From Actinomyces trachealis (lineage in GTDB: Bacteria > Actinomycetota > Actinomycetes > Actinomycetales > Actinomycetaceae): a stretch of DNA of 64,000 bases. The notes beneath the pieces are model-generated. The model worked only from the letters and a program-made list of their open reading frames with translations, was not told the DNA's origin and ran no database searches. Where the stretch lies: contig NZ_CP065027.1 of assembly GCF_015711475.1 (NCBI RefSeq), forward strand, positions 1,798,001 through 1,862,000, in the 5' to 3' direction. Shown here one piece after another: positions 19,707 through 29,337 of the stretch (the stretch's first letter is position 1; each line of letters starts with the position of its first letter). A program made the position numbers and the translations under genes.

Positions 19707-20650
19707 GCCTGCGTGCCAGCGGCAGCACGCGTTGCGGCCAGCGTCTGGCGGGCGATGCGTGCTGTCTCTGAGGGGGTGCGGCCGACGCGCACACCAGCGG
19801 CCTCAAGGGCCTCTTGCTTGGCGGCGGCCGTGCCGGAAGAACCGGAGATAATCGCTCCGGCGTGTCCCATGGTCTTGCCTTCGGGGGCGGTGAAACCCGC
19901 GACGTAGGCAACAACTGGCTTGGTCATGTTCTCCTTGATGTAGGCGGCGGCACGCTCCTCGGCGTCGCCTCCGATCTCACCGATCATGATGACGAGTTCG
20001 GTGTCTGGGTCCGCCTCGAACCCGGCCAGAGCGTCGATGTGGGTAGTGCCAACCACCGGGTCTCCGCCAATGCCGATGCAGGTGGTGAAGCCCAGGTCCC
20101 GCAGCTCATGCATGAGCTGGTAGGTGAGGGTACCGGACTTGGAGACCAGTCCCAGGGGACCCGCACCGGTGATGTCGGGAGGGGTGATGCCAGCGTTGGA
20201 CTGCTCGGGGGAGATGATGCCGGGGCAGTTGGGTCCGATGACCTGGACTCCCTTGGAGGCAGCGTAGGCGCAGAAGTAGGTGGCATCGGCCACGGGAATG
20301 CCCTCGGTGATGACCACCACTAGGCGGACTCCGGCGTCCACGGCCTCGACAACGGCGTCCTTGGCGAAAGCCGGGGGCACGAAGACTACGGAGACGGTGA
20401 CTCCGGTAGCAGCCTTGGCCTCTGCCACGGTGCCGTAGACGGGCACAGAGACGGTGCTGACCTTCACGTTGCCTGAGCCCGGGCCGATCGGCTCCACCTC
20501 AAAGTCCACGCTGGTGCCAGCCTTGCGGGGGTTAACCCCGGCTACTACCTGGCTGCCCGCGCACAGCATGCGGCGAGTGTGCTTCTGCCCCTCGGCCCCG
20601 GTCATGCCCTGGACGACCAAGCGGTCACTGTTGTCAAGGAAGATACTCAT
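19703..20650 (-). CDS. sucD: Succinyl-CoA synthetase alpha subunit
   Basis: 315 residues. The CoA-binding Rossmann start ([19 protein letters not shown]), the [18 protein letters not shown] segment and the phosphohistidine site GHAGAIISG are present. With SucC it makes ATP or GTP from succinyl-CoA in the citric acid cycle. It begins three bases after sucC ends and overlaps the DUF6350 start. Confidence 0.97.
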   Translation of the reverse strand: MSIFLDNSDRLVVQGMTGAEGQKHTRRMLCAGSQVVAGVNPRKAGTSVDFEVEPIGPGSGNVKVSTVSVPVYGTVAEAKAATGVTVSVVFVPPAFAKDAVVEAVDAGVRLVVVITEGIPVADATYFCAYAASKGVQVIGPNCPGIISPEQSNAGITPPDITGAGPLGLVSKSGTLTYQLMHELRDLGFTTCIGIGGDPVVGTTHIDALAGFEADPDTELVIMIGEIGGDAEERAAAYIKENMTKPVVAYVAGFTAPEGKTMGHAGAIISGSSGTAAAKQEALEAAGVRVGRTPSETARIARQTLAATRAAAGTQA

Positions 20651-20653
20651 GTT

Positions 20654-21838
20654 TCAGGCTCCCAGCTGCTCGGCGATGGCGGTGACGGCGTCGGCAGCGC
20701 CATCCATGGTCTCTACTACGGTGACGCCGGGCAGGGCTGCCTCGGCCAGCATCTTGCGGGCCAGCTCGGCGTTGTTGCCGTCTAGGCGCACCACGATGGG
20801 CTTGTCAAAGCCCTCCAGTTCACCCACGGCGGTGATGATGCCTGCGGCCACGGTGTCGCAGGCGGTGATGCCCCCAAAGACGTTCACCAGGATCGCCCGG
20901 ACCTGCGGGTCTGAGGCCACCACCTCCAGACCGGTGGCCATGACCTGGGCGGAGGAGCCGCCTCCCAGGTCCAGGAAGTTGGCGGGCCGCATGCCGCCAT
21001 GTTTCTCACCGGCCCCGGCTACGACGTCAAGGGTAGACATGACCAGCCCGGCACCGTTGCCAAGCACACCCACCTGCCCCTCCAGGCGCACGTAATTCAG
21101 CCCGGCCTCCTTGGCACGGGTCTCCAGGGGGTCGGCGTCCCGGGTGTCCTTGAGGCTGGCATGCCCGGGGTGGCGGAAAGCGGAGTTATCATCCAGGCTG
21201 ACCTTGCCGTCCAGGGCCAAGACGCGACCGTCCGGGGTAACCACCAGGGGGTTGACCTCCACCAAGGTGGCGTCCTCGGCGGTGAAGACCTCCCACAGGC
21301 GCTCAATGACCTGGGCCACCTGGTCCGCCACCTGCGGGGGCTCGATCCGGGCCGTAGCCACGATCTGCTGGGCCACCTGGGCATTGATGCCGACCAGTGG
21401 GTCCACGCCCACGCGGGCCAGATCCTCCGGGCGCTCCTTAGCCAGGGTCTCGATGTCCATGCCGCCTTCCCGGGAGCACATCGCCAGGTAGCGGCGCTCG
21501 GCTCGGTCCAGCAGCACAGAGAAGTAGAACTCGGAGGCGATGTCGGCGCCGTCAGCCACCAGGACGGTGCGGACGGTGTGCCCCTTGATGTCCATGCCGA
21601 GGATCTCCTCCGCGCGGGCCCGGGCCTCCTCTACGGTGCGGGCCAGCTTGACGCCGCCCGCTTTGCCCCGTCCCCCGGTCTTCACCTGAGCCTTGACGAC
21701 CAGGAGTTGGGAGCCCTCAGCCAGCATGCGCTGGGCGGCATCCTCCGCCTCCTGAGGGGTGGTGGCTATGGAGCCGGTCAGCACCGGCACCCCGTGCGCG
21801 GCGAAGAGATCCTTCGCCTGGTACTCATAAAGGTCCAT
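20654..21838 (-). CDS. sucC: Succinyl-CoA synthetase beta subunit
   Basis: 394 residues: ATP-grasp domain at residues 1-235 (MDLYEYQAKDLFAAHGVPV, KAQVKTGGRGKAGGVKLA, VEVNPLVVTPDGRVLALDGK) and a C-terminal CoA-ligase domain (GNGAGLVMSTLDVVA, NVFGGITACDTVAAGI). It forms the heterodimer with SucD. GAGGAAG lies six bases before the ATG. It is first in the leftward operon sucC-sucD-DUF6350. Confidence 0.97.
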   Translation of the reverse strand: MDLYEYQAKDLFAAHGVPVLTGSIATTPQEAEDAAQRMLAEGSQLLVVKAQVKTGGRGKAGGVKLARTVEEARARAEEILGMDIKGHTVRTVLVADGADIASEFYFSVLLDRAERRYLAMCSREGGMDIETLAKERPEDLARVGVDPLVGINAQVAQQIVATARIEPPQVADQVAQVIERLWEVFTAEDATLVEVNPLVVTPDGRVLALDGKVSLDDNSAFRHPGHASLKDTRDADPLETRAKEAGLNYVRLEGQVGVLGNGAGLVMSTLDVVAGAGEKHGGMRPANFLDLGGGSSAQVMATGLEVVASDPQVRAILVNVFGGITACDTVAAGIITAVGELEGFDKPIVVRLDGNNAELARKMLAEAALPGVTVVETMDGAADAVTAIAEQLGA

Positions 21839-22154
21839 TAAGTGCTTCCTCTCGATGTCCGGCCCGCAGGCGGCTGGTTCGCCAGGGGACCGAAGGCCCT
21901 TCCCCAGTCAGGCGGGGTTGTCGCAGATGAGCGTAACGCGACCTAGGACACACAGGAGGCAATCCGGCGAGGTAGATCGGGACCAAAGTCCGCAGGCGTG
22001 TGCGAGGCTCTGTAGTGCCGGGCGTACCGATCACCCAGACCTCTCTTGGTAAACGCCGGAAACATGACGAGCAGCGCCAGTGCCGCCACAATGGGCCTAG
22101 TGCTTACGGCCCGCCGCGAGCGCACCTCGTCCACGCCAACCGGAAGGACCCCAC
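21839..22154. other. Divergent promoter region between sucC and pfkA
   Basis: 316 bases between divergent genes. Both ribosome sites are clear (GAGGAAG for sucC, GGAAGG for pfkA). No promoter hexamers, operator or RNA gene could be assigned with confidence, and short frames here look noncoding. Confidence 0.45.
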
Positions 22155-24509
22155 ATGCCCGCCACCATCGCCACCGAGCCCACCATGCTTGAGGAGCTCA
22201 CCAAAACTGTCACTGGCCCCGACGGTGAGCGTGTGCGTATTGGGGTCCTGACCAGCGGCGGCGATGCCCAGGGCATGAACGCGGCCGTGCGCGCCGTCGT
22301 CCGTACCGCCCTACGTATGGGCGCCCAGCCCTATGCGGTCATGGAGGGATGGGCTGGCGCCGTGGCCGGTGGAGACGGCATACGCCCCTTGGAATGGGAC
22401 TCGGTGGGCTCGATCCTGCACCGTGGTGGCACCGTGATCGGCACTGCCCGCTGCCCCGAGTTCCGTGACTTGGATGGCCAACGCCGAGCCGCCAAGAACC
22501 TGCTGGAGCATGGCATCGACCGTCTGGTGGTGATTGGCGGGGACGGTTCACTGACCGGCACTGACGAGTTCCGCACCAACTGGCCCAGTCTGCTGGCTGA
22601 GATGGTCAAGCGCGGGGAGATCACCCAGGAGGTAGCCGACGCGCACCCCGCCCTCATGGTCACCGGCATCGTCGGCTCTATCGACAACGACCTGGTGGGT
22701 GCGGATATGACCATCGGCACGGACTCCGCGTTGCACCGCATCCTGGAGGCGATTGACGCGATCTCCTCCACCGCTGCCTCCCACCAGCGCACCTTCGTCA
22801 TTGAGGTCATGGGGCGCCGCTGCGGCTACCTGGCCCTTATGGCCGCCGTCGCCGGTGGCTGTGACTACGTGCTGGTGCCAGAGATGCCCACCACCGACTG
22901 GGCTGAGGACATGTGCACCAAGCTGCAGGAGGGACGGGCCGCCGGACGCCGCGAGTCCATGGTTGTGGTGGCTGAGGGCGCCACGGACCGGGATGGCAAC
23001 CGCATCACCGCCGCCGACGTCTCCGCCGTGCTCTCCGAGCGCCTGGGTGAAGACGCGCGCGTCACCATCCTGGGGCACGTGCAGCGTGGGGGTAAGCCCT
23101 CCGCCTATGACCGTTGGATGTCCACTCTGCTAGGCGCCTCCGCCGCCCGCGAGGTCATCACCGCCACCCCTGACTCAGAGCCAATCATCATCGCTGAGCG
23201 GCACAACCGTATCCGCCGCCTGCCCATGATGGAGCAGGTGCGGGCCACGCGCGCCGTCGCCAAGTTCGTCAAGGAGGGCGACTACGACTCTGCAGTGGCT
23301 GCGCGCGGTAGCTCCTTCCAGCGGATGATCTCTATCTTCAACACCCTGTCTACTCCCCCAGCCCTGGACCCGGCTGTCACCTCCGCAGCCGACCCCAAGC
23401 GTGTGGCCATCATCCATGCGGGCGGCCTGGCCCCCGGTATGAACACCGCCGCACGCGCTGCCGTGCGCCTGGGCTTGGATCATGGTTTCACCATGCTCGG
23501 CGTGGAGGGGGGCTTCCCCGGCCTCATTGACGGGCGGGTGCGTGCGCTCAGCTGGGATGACGTCGAAGGCTGGGTTGGCGACGGCGGCGCCGAGCTGGGC
23601 ACGCACCGTGACGTGCCTAGCATCGAGCAGCTCTACGCCCTGGGCCGCCAGATAGAGCAGAGCAACATTGACGCCCTGCTGGTGATCGGGGGTTTCAACG
23701 CCTACCTGGCGGCACACCGCCTGGTCACCGAGCGGGACCGTTACCCAGCTTTCAAGATCCCGGTGGTCTGCGTGCCAGCATCGATTGACAACAACCTGCC
23801 TGGCTCCGAGCTGGCGATCGGCTCTGACACCGCCCTGAACCAGGCGGTCAATGCACTGGATGCCATCAAACTCTCTGCCTCCGCCTCCCGCCGCTGCTTC
23901 GTGGCCGAGATGATGGGGCGGCGCTGCGGCTACCTGACCCTGGTGGCGGGCATCGCCACCGGTGCGGAGCGCGTGTACCTCAACGAGGACCCACTGGACC
24001 TGCAGACCTTGGCCGCTGACTCGCACCGCATGGTGGAGGCCTTCCGCTCCGGGCGGCGTCTGTACCTGGCGATCCGCAACGAGCGTGCCTCTGAGGGCTA
24101 CACCACGGACGTGCTGGCCCACATCTTCGCGGAGGAGGGCCGTGGGCTGTACGACGTGCGCCAGGCTGTGATCGGGCACCTGCAGCAGGGGGGTGACCCC
24201 ACCCCCTTCGACCGCATAATGGCCACCAAGCTGGTGGCACACGCCCTGGAGCTCCTTTCTGAGCGGCTCAAGGCGGACACCATCCAGTCCAGCTACGTGG
24301 GCATCATGGAAGGCAGGATCTCTGAGCGGCCACTGGACCGCATGCAAGACGACCTTGATCTAGAGGCCCGCCGTCCCCTGGACCAGTGGTGGATGGGTCT
24401 GCGCGGGGCAATCCCGCTGATCAGTCAGAACACCGGCGTGCTCGGCATGGACCAGGTGCCTGATTTCCGGGCCACGGTGGACGCCGCCGCCAGTCCCACA
24501 GCAAGTTGA
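22155..24509 (+). CDS. Tandem-fused 6-phosphofructokinase
   Basis: 784 residues, about twice the length of an ordinary bacterial enzyme: two PFK domains in series (about 25-390 and 415-775). The N-terminal half is catalytic. It has GVLTSGGDAQGMN, G128-G-D-G-S132 (Gly after Asp suggests ATP rather than pyrophosphate as donor), S175-I-D-N-D179 with both acidic residues, and EVMGRRCGYLAL. In the C-terminal half the nucleotide motif is GGFNAY (512-517) and the catalytic motif is S543-I-D-N-N547, with the second Asp lost, so that half is probably regulatory. The design parallels eukaryotic PFK1. It phosphorylates fructose 6-phosphate, the committed step of glycolysis. A GGAAGG site precedes the ATG. 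Confidence 0.9.
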   Translation: MPATIATEPTMLEELTKTVTGPDGERVRIGVLTSGGDAQGMNAAVRAVVRTALRMGAQPYAVMEGWAGAVAGGDGIRPLEWDSVGSILHRGGTVIGTARCPEFRDLDGQRRAAKNLLEHGIDRLVVIGGDGSLTGTDEFRTNWPSLLAEMVKRGEITQEVADAHPALMVTGIVGSIDNDLVGADMTIGTDSALHRILEAIDAISSTAASHQRTFVIEVMGRRCGYLALMAAVAGGCDYVLVPEMPTTDWAEDMCTKLQEGRAAGRRESMVVVAEGATDRDGNRITAADVSAVLSERLGEDARVTILGHVQRGGKPSAYDRWMSTLLGASAAREVITATPDSEPIIIAERHNRIRRLPMMEQVRATRAVAKFVKEGDYDSAVAARGSSFQRMISIFNTLSTPPALDPAVTSAADPKRVAIIHAGGLAPGMNTAARAAVRLGLDHGFTMLGVEGGFPGLIDGRVRALSWDDVEGWVGDGGAELGTHRDVPSIEQLYALGRQIEQSNIDALLVIGGFNAYLAAHRLVTERDRYPAFKIPVVCVPASIDNNLPGSELAIGSDTALNQAVNALDAIKLSASASRRCFVAEMMGRRCGYLTLVAGIATGAERVYLNEDPLDLQTLAADSHRMVEAFRSGRRLYLAIRNERASEGYTTDVLAHIFAEEGRGLYDVRQAVIGHLQQGGDPTPFDRIMATKLVAHALELLSERLKADTIQSSYVGIMEGRISERPLDRMQDDLDLEARRPLDQWWMGLRGAIPLISQNTGVLGMDQVPDFRATVDAAASPTAS

Positions 24510-25050
24510 GGTAGCCGGTGCCCTGTTGGGCGTGCTCCTGCCAGTCAGTCGGGGGCGCTGCCCAGCTGGGCAGGCTGGCTGCGATAGTCCTACTGGGTGG
24601 CTTAGTCTCAGGCCTAAGTCTCATGGCCTAGATATGACTGTGGCCTGCGGGCCGGGTGGTGTTCCCGGCCCGCAGGCCTTCGTCGTCAGGAGCTTTGGCT
24701 ACGACTCGCGCGATTCCCATGACACGCGAGGAGCAGCTCCTGCTTCACCAAAGCGCGGCTCCAAGGCTCCCTTAAACCTCAGACACCACTCGGCTACGTT
24801 CCCTCAATGGGTTCCCCAACCCTCCAGATCGTCACCGTTCGGCGGTGACAACCATGTAAGACCATCCGTCTGGAAGAACGCCCCCAGTCTGCCTGGGAAC
24901 TTCCTTAGAACCAGGTCTCAACATGCTACGACCGTCCCCCCTCGATGACTGGCCGAATTAACCGGCATCAAATACCGTTGCCGTTGCGGTCCCGGTATAC
25001 CCTCACCGGCCCGCCCCATCCCACAACATCCACGAACAACGAGGTTCATC
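24510..25050. other. Intergenic region after pfkA
   Basis: 541 bases. It holds the pfkA terminator near its start and a small hairpin with a 7-bp stem and TTCGG loop at 24831-24849. The leader of the GH84 gene follows, with a weak AACGAGG ribosome site. No gene was recognised; the composition is less GC-rich than the neighbours. Confidence 0.5.
24642..24678 (+). terminator. Terminator of pfkA
   Basis: A perfect 15-bp GC-rich stem (24642-24656 with 24664-24678) and seven-base loop, followed by TTCGTCGTC. Confidence 0.75.
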
Positions 25051-28000
25051 ATGCACGCCCCCTTCCGCAAGGGAGGTGCCATCGCAACAGTGATGCTCGC
25101 CGGAGTATTAGCTCTGAGCGGCGTCGCGACTGCGATTGCCACCCCCCTGCCTGCTGCACCGGCAGCACCCACAAACCCACAGATTCTACCAGTTCCGCAT
25201 GAGGTCACCTGGGGCAGCACCGACGTCGCCCTGAACGGCAAAGTCGCGATCATCCCTACTGACGCCAGCCCTGACCCACAGACCCTCGCAGACCTACAGG
25301 CCCTGGTTACCGCTGCCGGGGGCACCGTCACACAGGACGCCGCCGCCGCGAGCGCACGTATCGTCGTCGGCACCGACGACGGCACTGCTTCTGGACATGC
25401 CCTGCTACCTGCTGGCATCACCACGCCCCAGCAGAACGACGGCTACACCGTCACCACCCTGGCCAGCCCGGTGCCCACCGTCGTTGCCCTCGGAAATGAT
25501 GTTGAGGGCGCCTACTATGCGGTGCAAACCCTGCGGCAGATGCGGGTAGGTGGCCGCATCAAGGGCGGTACCGTCTCCGACTGGCCGCTGATGAGCATCC
25601 GTGGCGCCATCGAGGGCTTCTATGGCATCCCTTGGTCCCACCAGGCCCGCCTAGACCTCATGCGCTTCTACGGCGAGCATAAGATGAACACCTACGTGTA
25701 CACGCCCAAGGACGATCGTTACCTGCGGGCCCGCTGGCGTGACCTCTACCCGGCCACCGAGCTGGCCAAACTCAAAGAACTGGTGGACGCCGCCAACCAG
25801 CATCACGTGAGCTTTGTGTTTGCACTGTCTCCCGGCAACGACGTCTGCTACGGCTCACAGGCTGACTACGACGCCACCATCGCCAAGCTCAACCAGCTAC
25901 ACTCCATCGGCGTCAGCCAGTTCTACATCGCGCTGGATGACATCAAGCCCCAACTCAACTGCGCCTCTGATTTCACCCAGTTCCCTCCACACGGCCCCTG
26001 GACCCAGCTGGCTGATGCCCAGTCCTACTATCTGAACAGGTTGCAGCGTGAGTACCTGAAGGCGAACAACTTGCCTGACCTGTGGTTCGTGCCTACCAAC
26101 TACAACGGCAACAACCCTGACCCCTTCAAAACCGCCCAGGGAGCCCGGCTAGACCCGGACATCCGTTTGCAGTGGACCGGTATGGGGGTTTTCGCCCAGG
26201 AGATCACGCTGGAGCAGGTGACCAAGGCCGCCACCACCTACAACACCAAGCACCTGTTTATCTGGGACAACTTCCCAGTCAATGACAACCCGAGCAACCG
26301 CCTCTTCTTGGGGCCACTGACGGGACGTGATCCCGATCTATATCAGAAGATCGACGGCTTTACCTCCAACCCCATGGTGCAGCCCTACGCTTCCATGCTG
26401 GCCTTAGCTTCTTACGGCGACTACACCTGGAACGGCCCGGCTTTCAATCATGATGACTCTTGGATGGCAGCACTCAAGGAGATCGTGGGCGCCGACTCCG
26501 GCAAGGTGTGGGAGACCATGCTGGCTTTTACAGATTTGAACCAGTATTGGCCCTACTCTTCCACCTCCCCGCACGCCCCTGCGCTCTCCGCGGACATCAG
26601 CGCCCTGGAGACCGCCCTGGCTGGCAGTGACCAGGCCGCACTGACTGCGGCATCTGACCGTCTGCATGCCCGGCTGGCCCTGATCAAGGATGCGCCAGAG
26701 ACCCTCAAGGACATAAAGATCAAGGGCTTCTACGAGGACACTGAGGGCTTCATCAAGGCCGCTGCCGACTGGGCGGTGGCCACCGAGAAGGCCTTGGAGA
26801 CCCGTATGGCCCTGCGCCGTGGCGATGCTGAGGCGGCCACCCGTGGGGTGATCGCCATGCACGAGGCCATTGCCTCCGCCAACCAGCCGCGCCTAGCCAC
26901 CATAGACGGCAACTTCCAGATCGTGCCCAACTCCAAGGTGCCAGCAGTTGGCGACGGCGTGTTCAACACCTTCACTTCCACGGCAGACAATGCCTGGAGC
27001 GACTGGGCGGCGTTGGCGAACGTCGGTGGTGAGAAGATCCCCGTAGTCTCCGCAAGCACCAGCATCGGTGAGCACCAAAGCATCGACAACATGATTGACG
27101 ATCGCCCGGACACCTTCTGGTGGTCAAACGCCCCGGGGAACACTGGGGCCACCGTCACCGTGGACTTGGGTTCAGTCAAGGACGTCGGCTCCGTGAAGGT
27201 GGAGCAGGGCCGGACCGCCGACGACCACGGCGACAAGTTCTATCACGCGGTGCTTGAGGTCTCCAGCGACCAGAGCACCTGGACTTCCTTGGGTGAGTTC
27301 CACAACCAGGGCACGCTTAGGGGCACCGCCCCAGCAGGCGCCAAAGCCCGGTGGGTGCGCGTGCGTTCCATTGGTGACAACCCCGGTGGGCAGTGGGTGC
27401 AGATCCGCAACTTTGAGGTGCATGCTCCCAGCGGTGAACAGTCCACCAACCTGCCTCTGGCAGCGGGCAGCTCCCTGAGTGACGCCATGGATGGCTCTTC
27501 CGCCACCGCCATGGTTGCCACCTCGGTGCCTGCGGATGGGATAGTGAGCACTGGCTTCGCCAAGGTCACGGACAGCAATGTCGACGTCGTGGTGGTGGGC
27601 ACGGTTGCTGCCCAGGTGCAGGTGGCTGACATCAACGGCGCTTGGACTGACCTGGGTCGCACGGACGCCACTAGGGCCTGGAACGCTTTCACCACCTCCG
27701 GGCCGATCAAAGGGATTCGTCTGGTGGAAATCGCGGCTGAGCCACTGCCGAGTGTGGTTGAACTAGGTTACCGGCCTGCCAGTGCCACACCTCCGGCCCC
27801 GGTGCCGACCCCGACCCCGGCTCCGACGTCGACGCCGGAGCCTGTGCCGACGGGTACTGGTGTGCCGGTGCCGGAGCCTGTGGTGATGCCTGCTTATGTG
27901 GCTAAGGTGCAGGCCAGCTCATCTGGGTTGGTACTCAAGGGTGATTGGGATGGTGATGGCAAGGACACTTATGCGGTGCGTGTGGGTACCCGGGTGGTGT

Positions 28001-28245
28001 TCTACAACGAGAACCGTATTGATGCTCCGGTGTATGCCTCGATCTCGATTGGGCGTGGTGGTGACCAGGTGTTGGTTGGTGACTGGGATGGTGATGGCAA
28101 GGACACGTTGGCGTTGCGTCGTGGTAAGGCGGTGTTCTACCAGACCAGTTTGACTGGTACGGCCACCACCAAGGAGGTGTTGGGGGCTGGTGCGGTCAAG
28201 GTTGTCACTGAGGGTGGCAGGGACAAGGTCGTGCTGACCAAGTGA
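25051..28245 (+). CDS. Secreted GH84 beta-N-acetylglucosaminidase
   Basis: 1064 residues. A signal peptide occupies residues 1-31. A GH20b-like N-terminal domain (about 35-165) is followed by the GH84 catalytic barrel, with GAIEGFYGIPWSHQARLDLM near 190 and the paired acids D296-D297 in FYIALDDIKP. After a helical region comes an F5/8-type C carbohydrate-binding domain at about 680-795 (DDRPDTFWWSNAP, TVDLGSVKDVGSVKVEQGR). A Pro/Thr linker then leads to two FG-GAP-like repeats (GDWDGDGKDT twice). It cleaves terminal GlcNAc from host glycans, mucin or hyaluronan, like clostridial NagH/NagJ. No LPxTG anchor is seen, so it is secreted or held through the repeats. It is a single-gene unit flanked by hairpins. 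Confidence 0.92.
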   Translation: MHAPFRKGGAIATVMLAGVLALSGVATAIATPLPAAPAAPTNPQILPVPHEVTWGSTDVALNGKVAIIPTDASPDPQTLADLQALVTAAGGTVTQDAAAASARIVVGTDDGTASGHALLPAGITTPQQNDGYTVTTLASPVPTVVALGNDVEGAYYAVQTLRQMRVGGRIKGGTVSDWPLMSIRGAIEGFYGIPWSHQARLDLMRFYGEHKMNTYVYTPKDDRYLRARWRDLYPATELAKLKELVDAANQHHVSFVFALSPGNDVCYGSQADYDATIAKLNQLHSIGVSQFYIALDDIKPQLNCASDFTQFPPHGPWTQLADAQSYYLNRLQREYLKANNLPDLWFVPTNYNGNNPDPFKTAQGARLDPDIRLQWTGMGVFAQEITLEQVTKAATTYNTKHLFIWDNFPVNDNPSNRLFLGPLTGRDPDLYQKIDGFTSNPMVQPYASMLALASYGDYTWNGPAFNHDDSWMAALKEIVGADSGKVWETMLAFTDLNQYWPYSSTSPHAPALSADISALETALAGSDQAALTAASDRLHARLALIKDAPETLKDIKIKGFYEDTEGFIKAAADWAVATEKALETRMALRRGDAEAATRGVIAMHEAIASANQPRLATIDGNFQIVPNSKVPAVGDGVFNTFTSTADNAWSDWAALANVGGEKIPVVSASTSIGEHQSIDNMIDDRPDTFWWSNAPGNTGATVTVDLGSVKDVGSVKVEQGRTADDHGDKFYHAVLEVSSDQSTWTSLGEFHNQGTLRGTAPAGAKARWVRVRSIGDNPGGQWVQIRNFEVHAPSGEQSTNLPLAAGSSLSDAMDGSSATAMVATSVPADGIVSTGFAKVTDSNVDVVVVGTVAAQVQVADINGAWTDLGRTDATRAWNAFTTSGPIKGIRLVEIAAEPLPSVVELGYRPASATPPAPVPTPTPAPTSTPEPVPTGTGVPVPEPVVMPAYVAKVQASSSGLVLKGDWDGDGKDTYAVRVGTRVVFYNENRIDAPVYASISIGRGGDQVLVGDWDGDGKDTLALRRGKAVFYQTSLTGTATTKEVLGAGAVKVVTEGGRDKVVLTK

Positions 28246-28281
28246 TCATCTGATCGTGGTTCTAGGCCGCAGGTAGTGGCT

Positions 28282-28341
28282 GGGCTGACGGCCCGGGCTG
28301 ACGACCCGGGCTGACGACCCGGGCTGACGACCCGGGCTGAC
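28282..28341. repeat. 13-bp tandem repeat
   Basis: About 4.6 copies of the 13-bp unit GGGCTGACGACCC, the first with one change (GGCCC). It lies 37 bases past the GH84 stop codon, in the 3' untranslated region. Each unit contains a short palindromic GGGTC/GACCC-like core when joined to the next. Confidence 0.85.
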
Positions 28342-28365
28342 AGCTCTTAACCACAAACAACCACC

Positions 28366-28412
28366 TGGGCCCGGTGAGTCTCCCCCCAAGCAGGGCAAAC
28401 CCACCGGGCCCA
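28366..28412 (+). terminator. Terminator-like hairpin after GH84 gene
   Basis: An 11-bp perfect stem (28366-28376 with 28402-28412) with a 25-base loop, downstream of the tandem repeat. There is no T-tract, so function as a terminator is likely but not certain. Confidence 0.5.
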
Positions 28413-28571
28413 ACCGCGTGATCCCACTCATGGACCGCCCCACACCCTGATCTATAAAACCGCTGTTTAAACAGTCGCTCACCACCTCTTTGCCAGCAGC
28501 AAAACGAACGCTCTCAGGAAAATCGTGCCGTTATCACACAGTTATCAGAGATCTACGCATAAAGTTGTCAG

Positions 28572-29297
28572 GTGATTCCTGAGCTGTTTTCCACACTGGT
28601 GGCCTCGCGGCACTCCGTGCGTGACTTCCGCCCGGAACCTGTGCCGCAATGGGTGATGGACGCGATCCTTGATGACGCCCGCCAAGCACCAAGCTGGTCA
28701 AACACGCGCCCCTACATGTTGGCCGTGGCCACCGGTGAACGCGCCGACCGGCTACGCGCCGCCTACACCACCGAGTTCGATAAAACCCTCGCAGTCCAGC
28801 ACAAAGAGCGCTTCGCAAAGGCGCGGCTGGCGCTCGCCGGGGACCGCCCCGACGGCGACTATCCGGTTTGGCGCGCATACCCAAAGGATCTGCTCCCCCA
28901 CGCCCAGGATGTGGGCAAGCGGCTATACGCGCATATGGGCATCGCCCGGGATGACATGGAGGCTCGCGATGCTGCCAGACGCCGCAGTGTCCAAGCCTTT
29001 GGTGCGCCGGTTATCGGCTTTGTGCTGGTGCACAAAGGCTTGATGCCCTTCGCGGCAGTGGACGCGGGCCTGATGTTGCAGACTTTGTTCCTGTCCGCGA
29101 AGGCCAGGGGTGTTGACTCCTGCCCGCTCGGGGTCCTGGCCGCATGGCGCAGCCCACTTAATGAGGAGTTCGACATCCCCCACGCCTACCGGCTGGTCAC
29201 CGGATTCGCGCTGGGCTATGCCTCCAAAGACCCGGTCAATGACTTCCGGGCTGAGCGGCGCCCGGTGCAGCTGGCCCGGCCCCGCCGTCGGGACTGA
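28572..29297 (+). CDS. Nitroreductase-family flavoprotein
   Basis: 241 residues from a GTG at 28572; the ribosome site is poor, so the exact start is uncertain. The FMN-binding nitroreductase pattern is clear: LVASRHSVRDFRPEPVPQWV, ARQAPSWSNTRPYML, then AVDAGLMLQTLFLSAKARGVDSCPLG and the C-terminal LVTGFALGYASKDPVN. Such enzymes reduce nitro compounds or quinones with NAD(P)H in the cytoplasm; the natural substrate is unknown. The gene stands alone between the GH84 enzyme and the convergent pcrA. Confidence 0.88.
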   Translation: MIPELFSTLVASRHSVRDFRPEPVPQWVMDAILDDARQAPSWSNTRPYMLAVATGERADRLRAAYTTEFDKTLAVQHKERFAKARLALAGDRPDGDYPVWRAYPKDLLPHAQDVGKRLYAHMGIARDDMEARDAARRRSVQAFGAPVIGFVLVHKGLMPFAAVDAGLMLQTLFLSAKARGVDSCPLGVLAAWRSPLNEEFDIPHAYRLVTGFALGYASKDPVNDFRAERRPVQLARPRRRD

Positions 29298-29337
29298 CTT
29301 CTCTAACTGCGCTTCTCAGCGCGTGAGCCACTAGGCG

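Noticed and set aside
23175-24347. 390-codon leftward frame opposite pfkA
   Set aside because: Shadow of the PFK gene; its residues are the typical His/Val/Gln mix of antisense GC-rich DNA.
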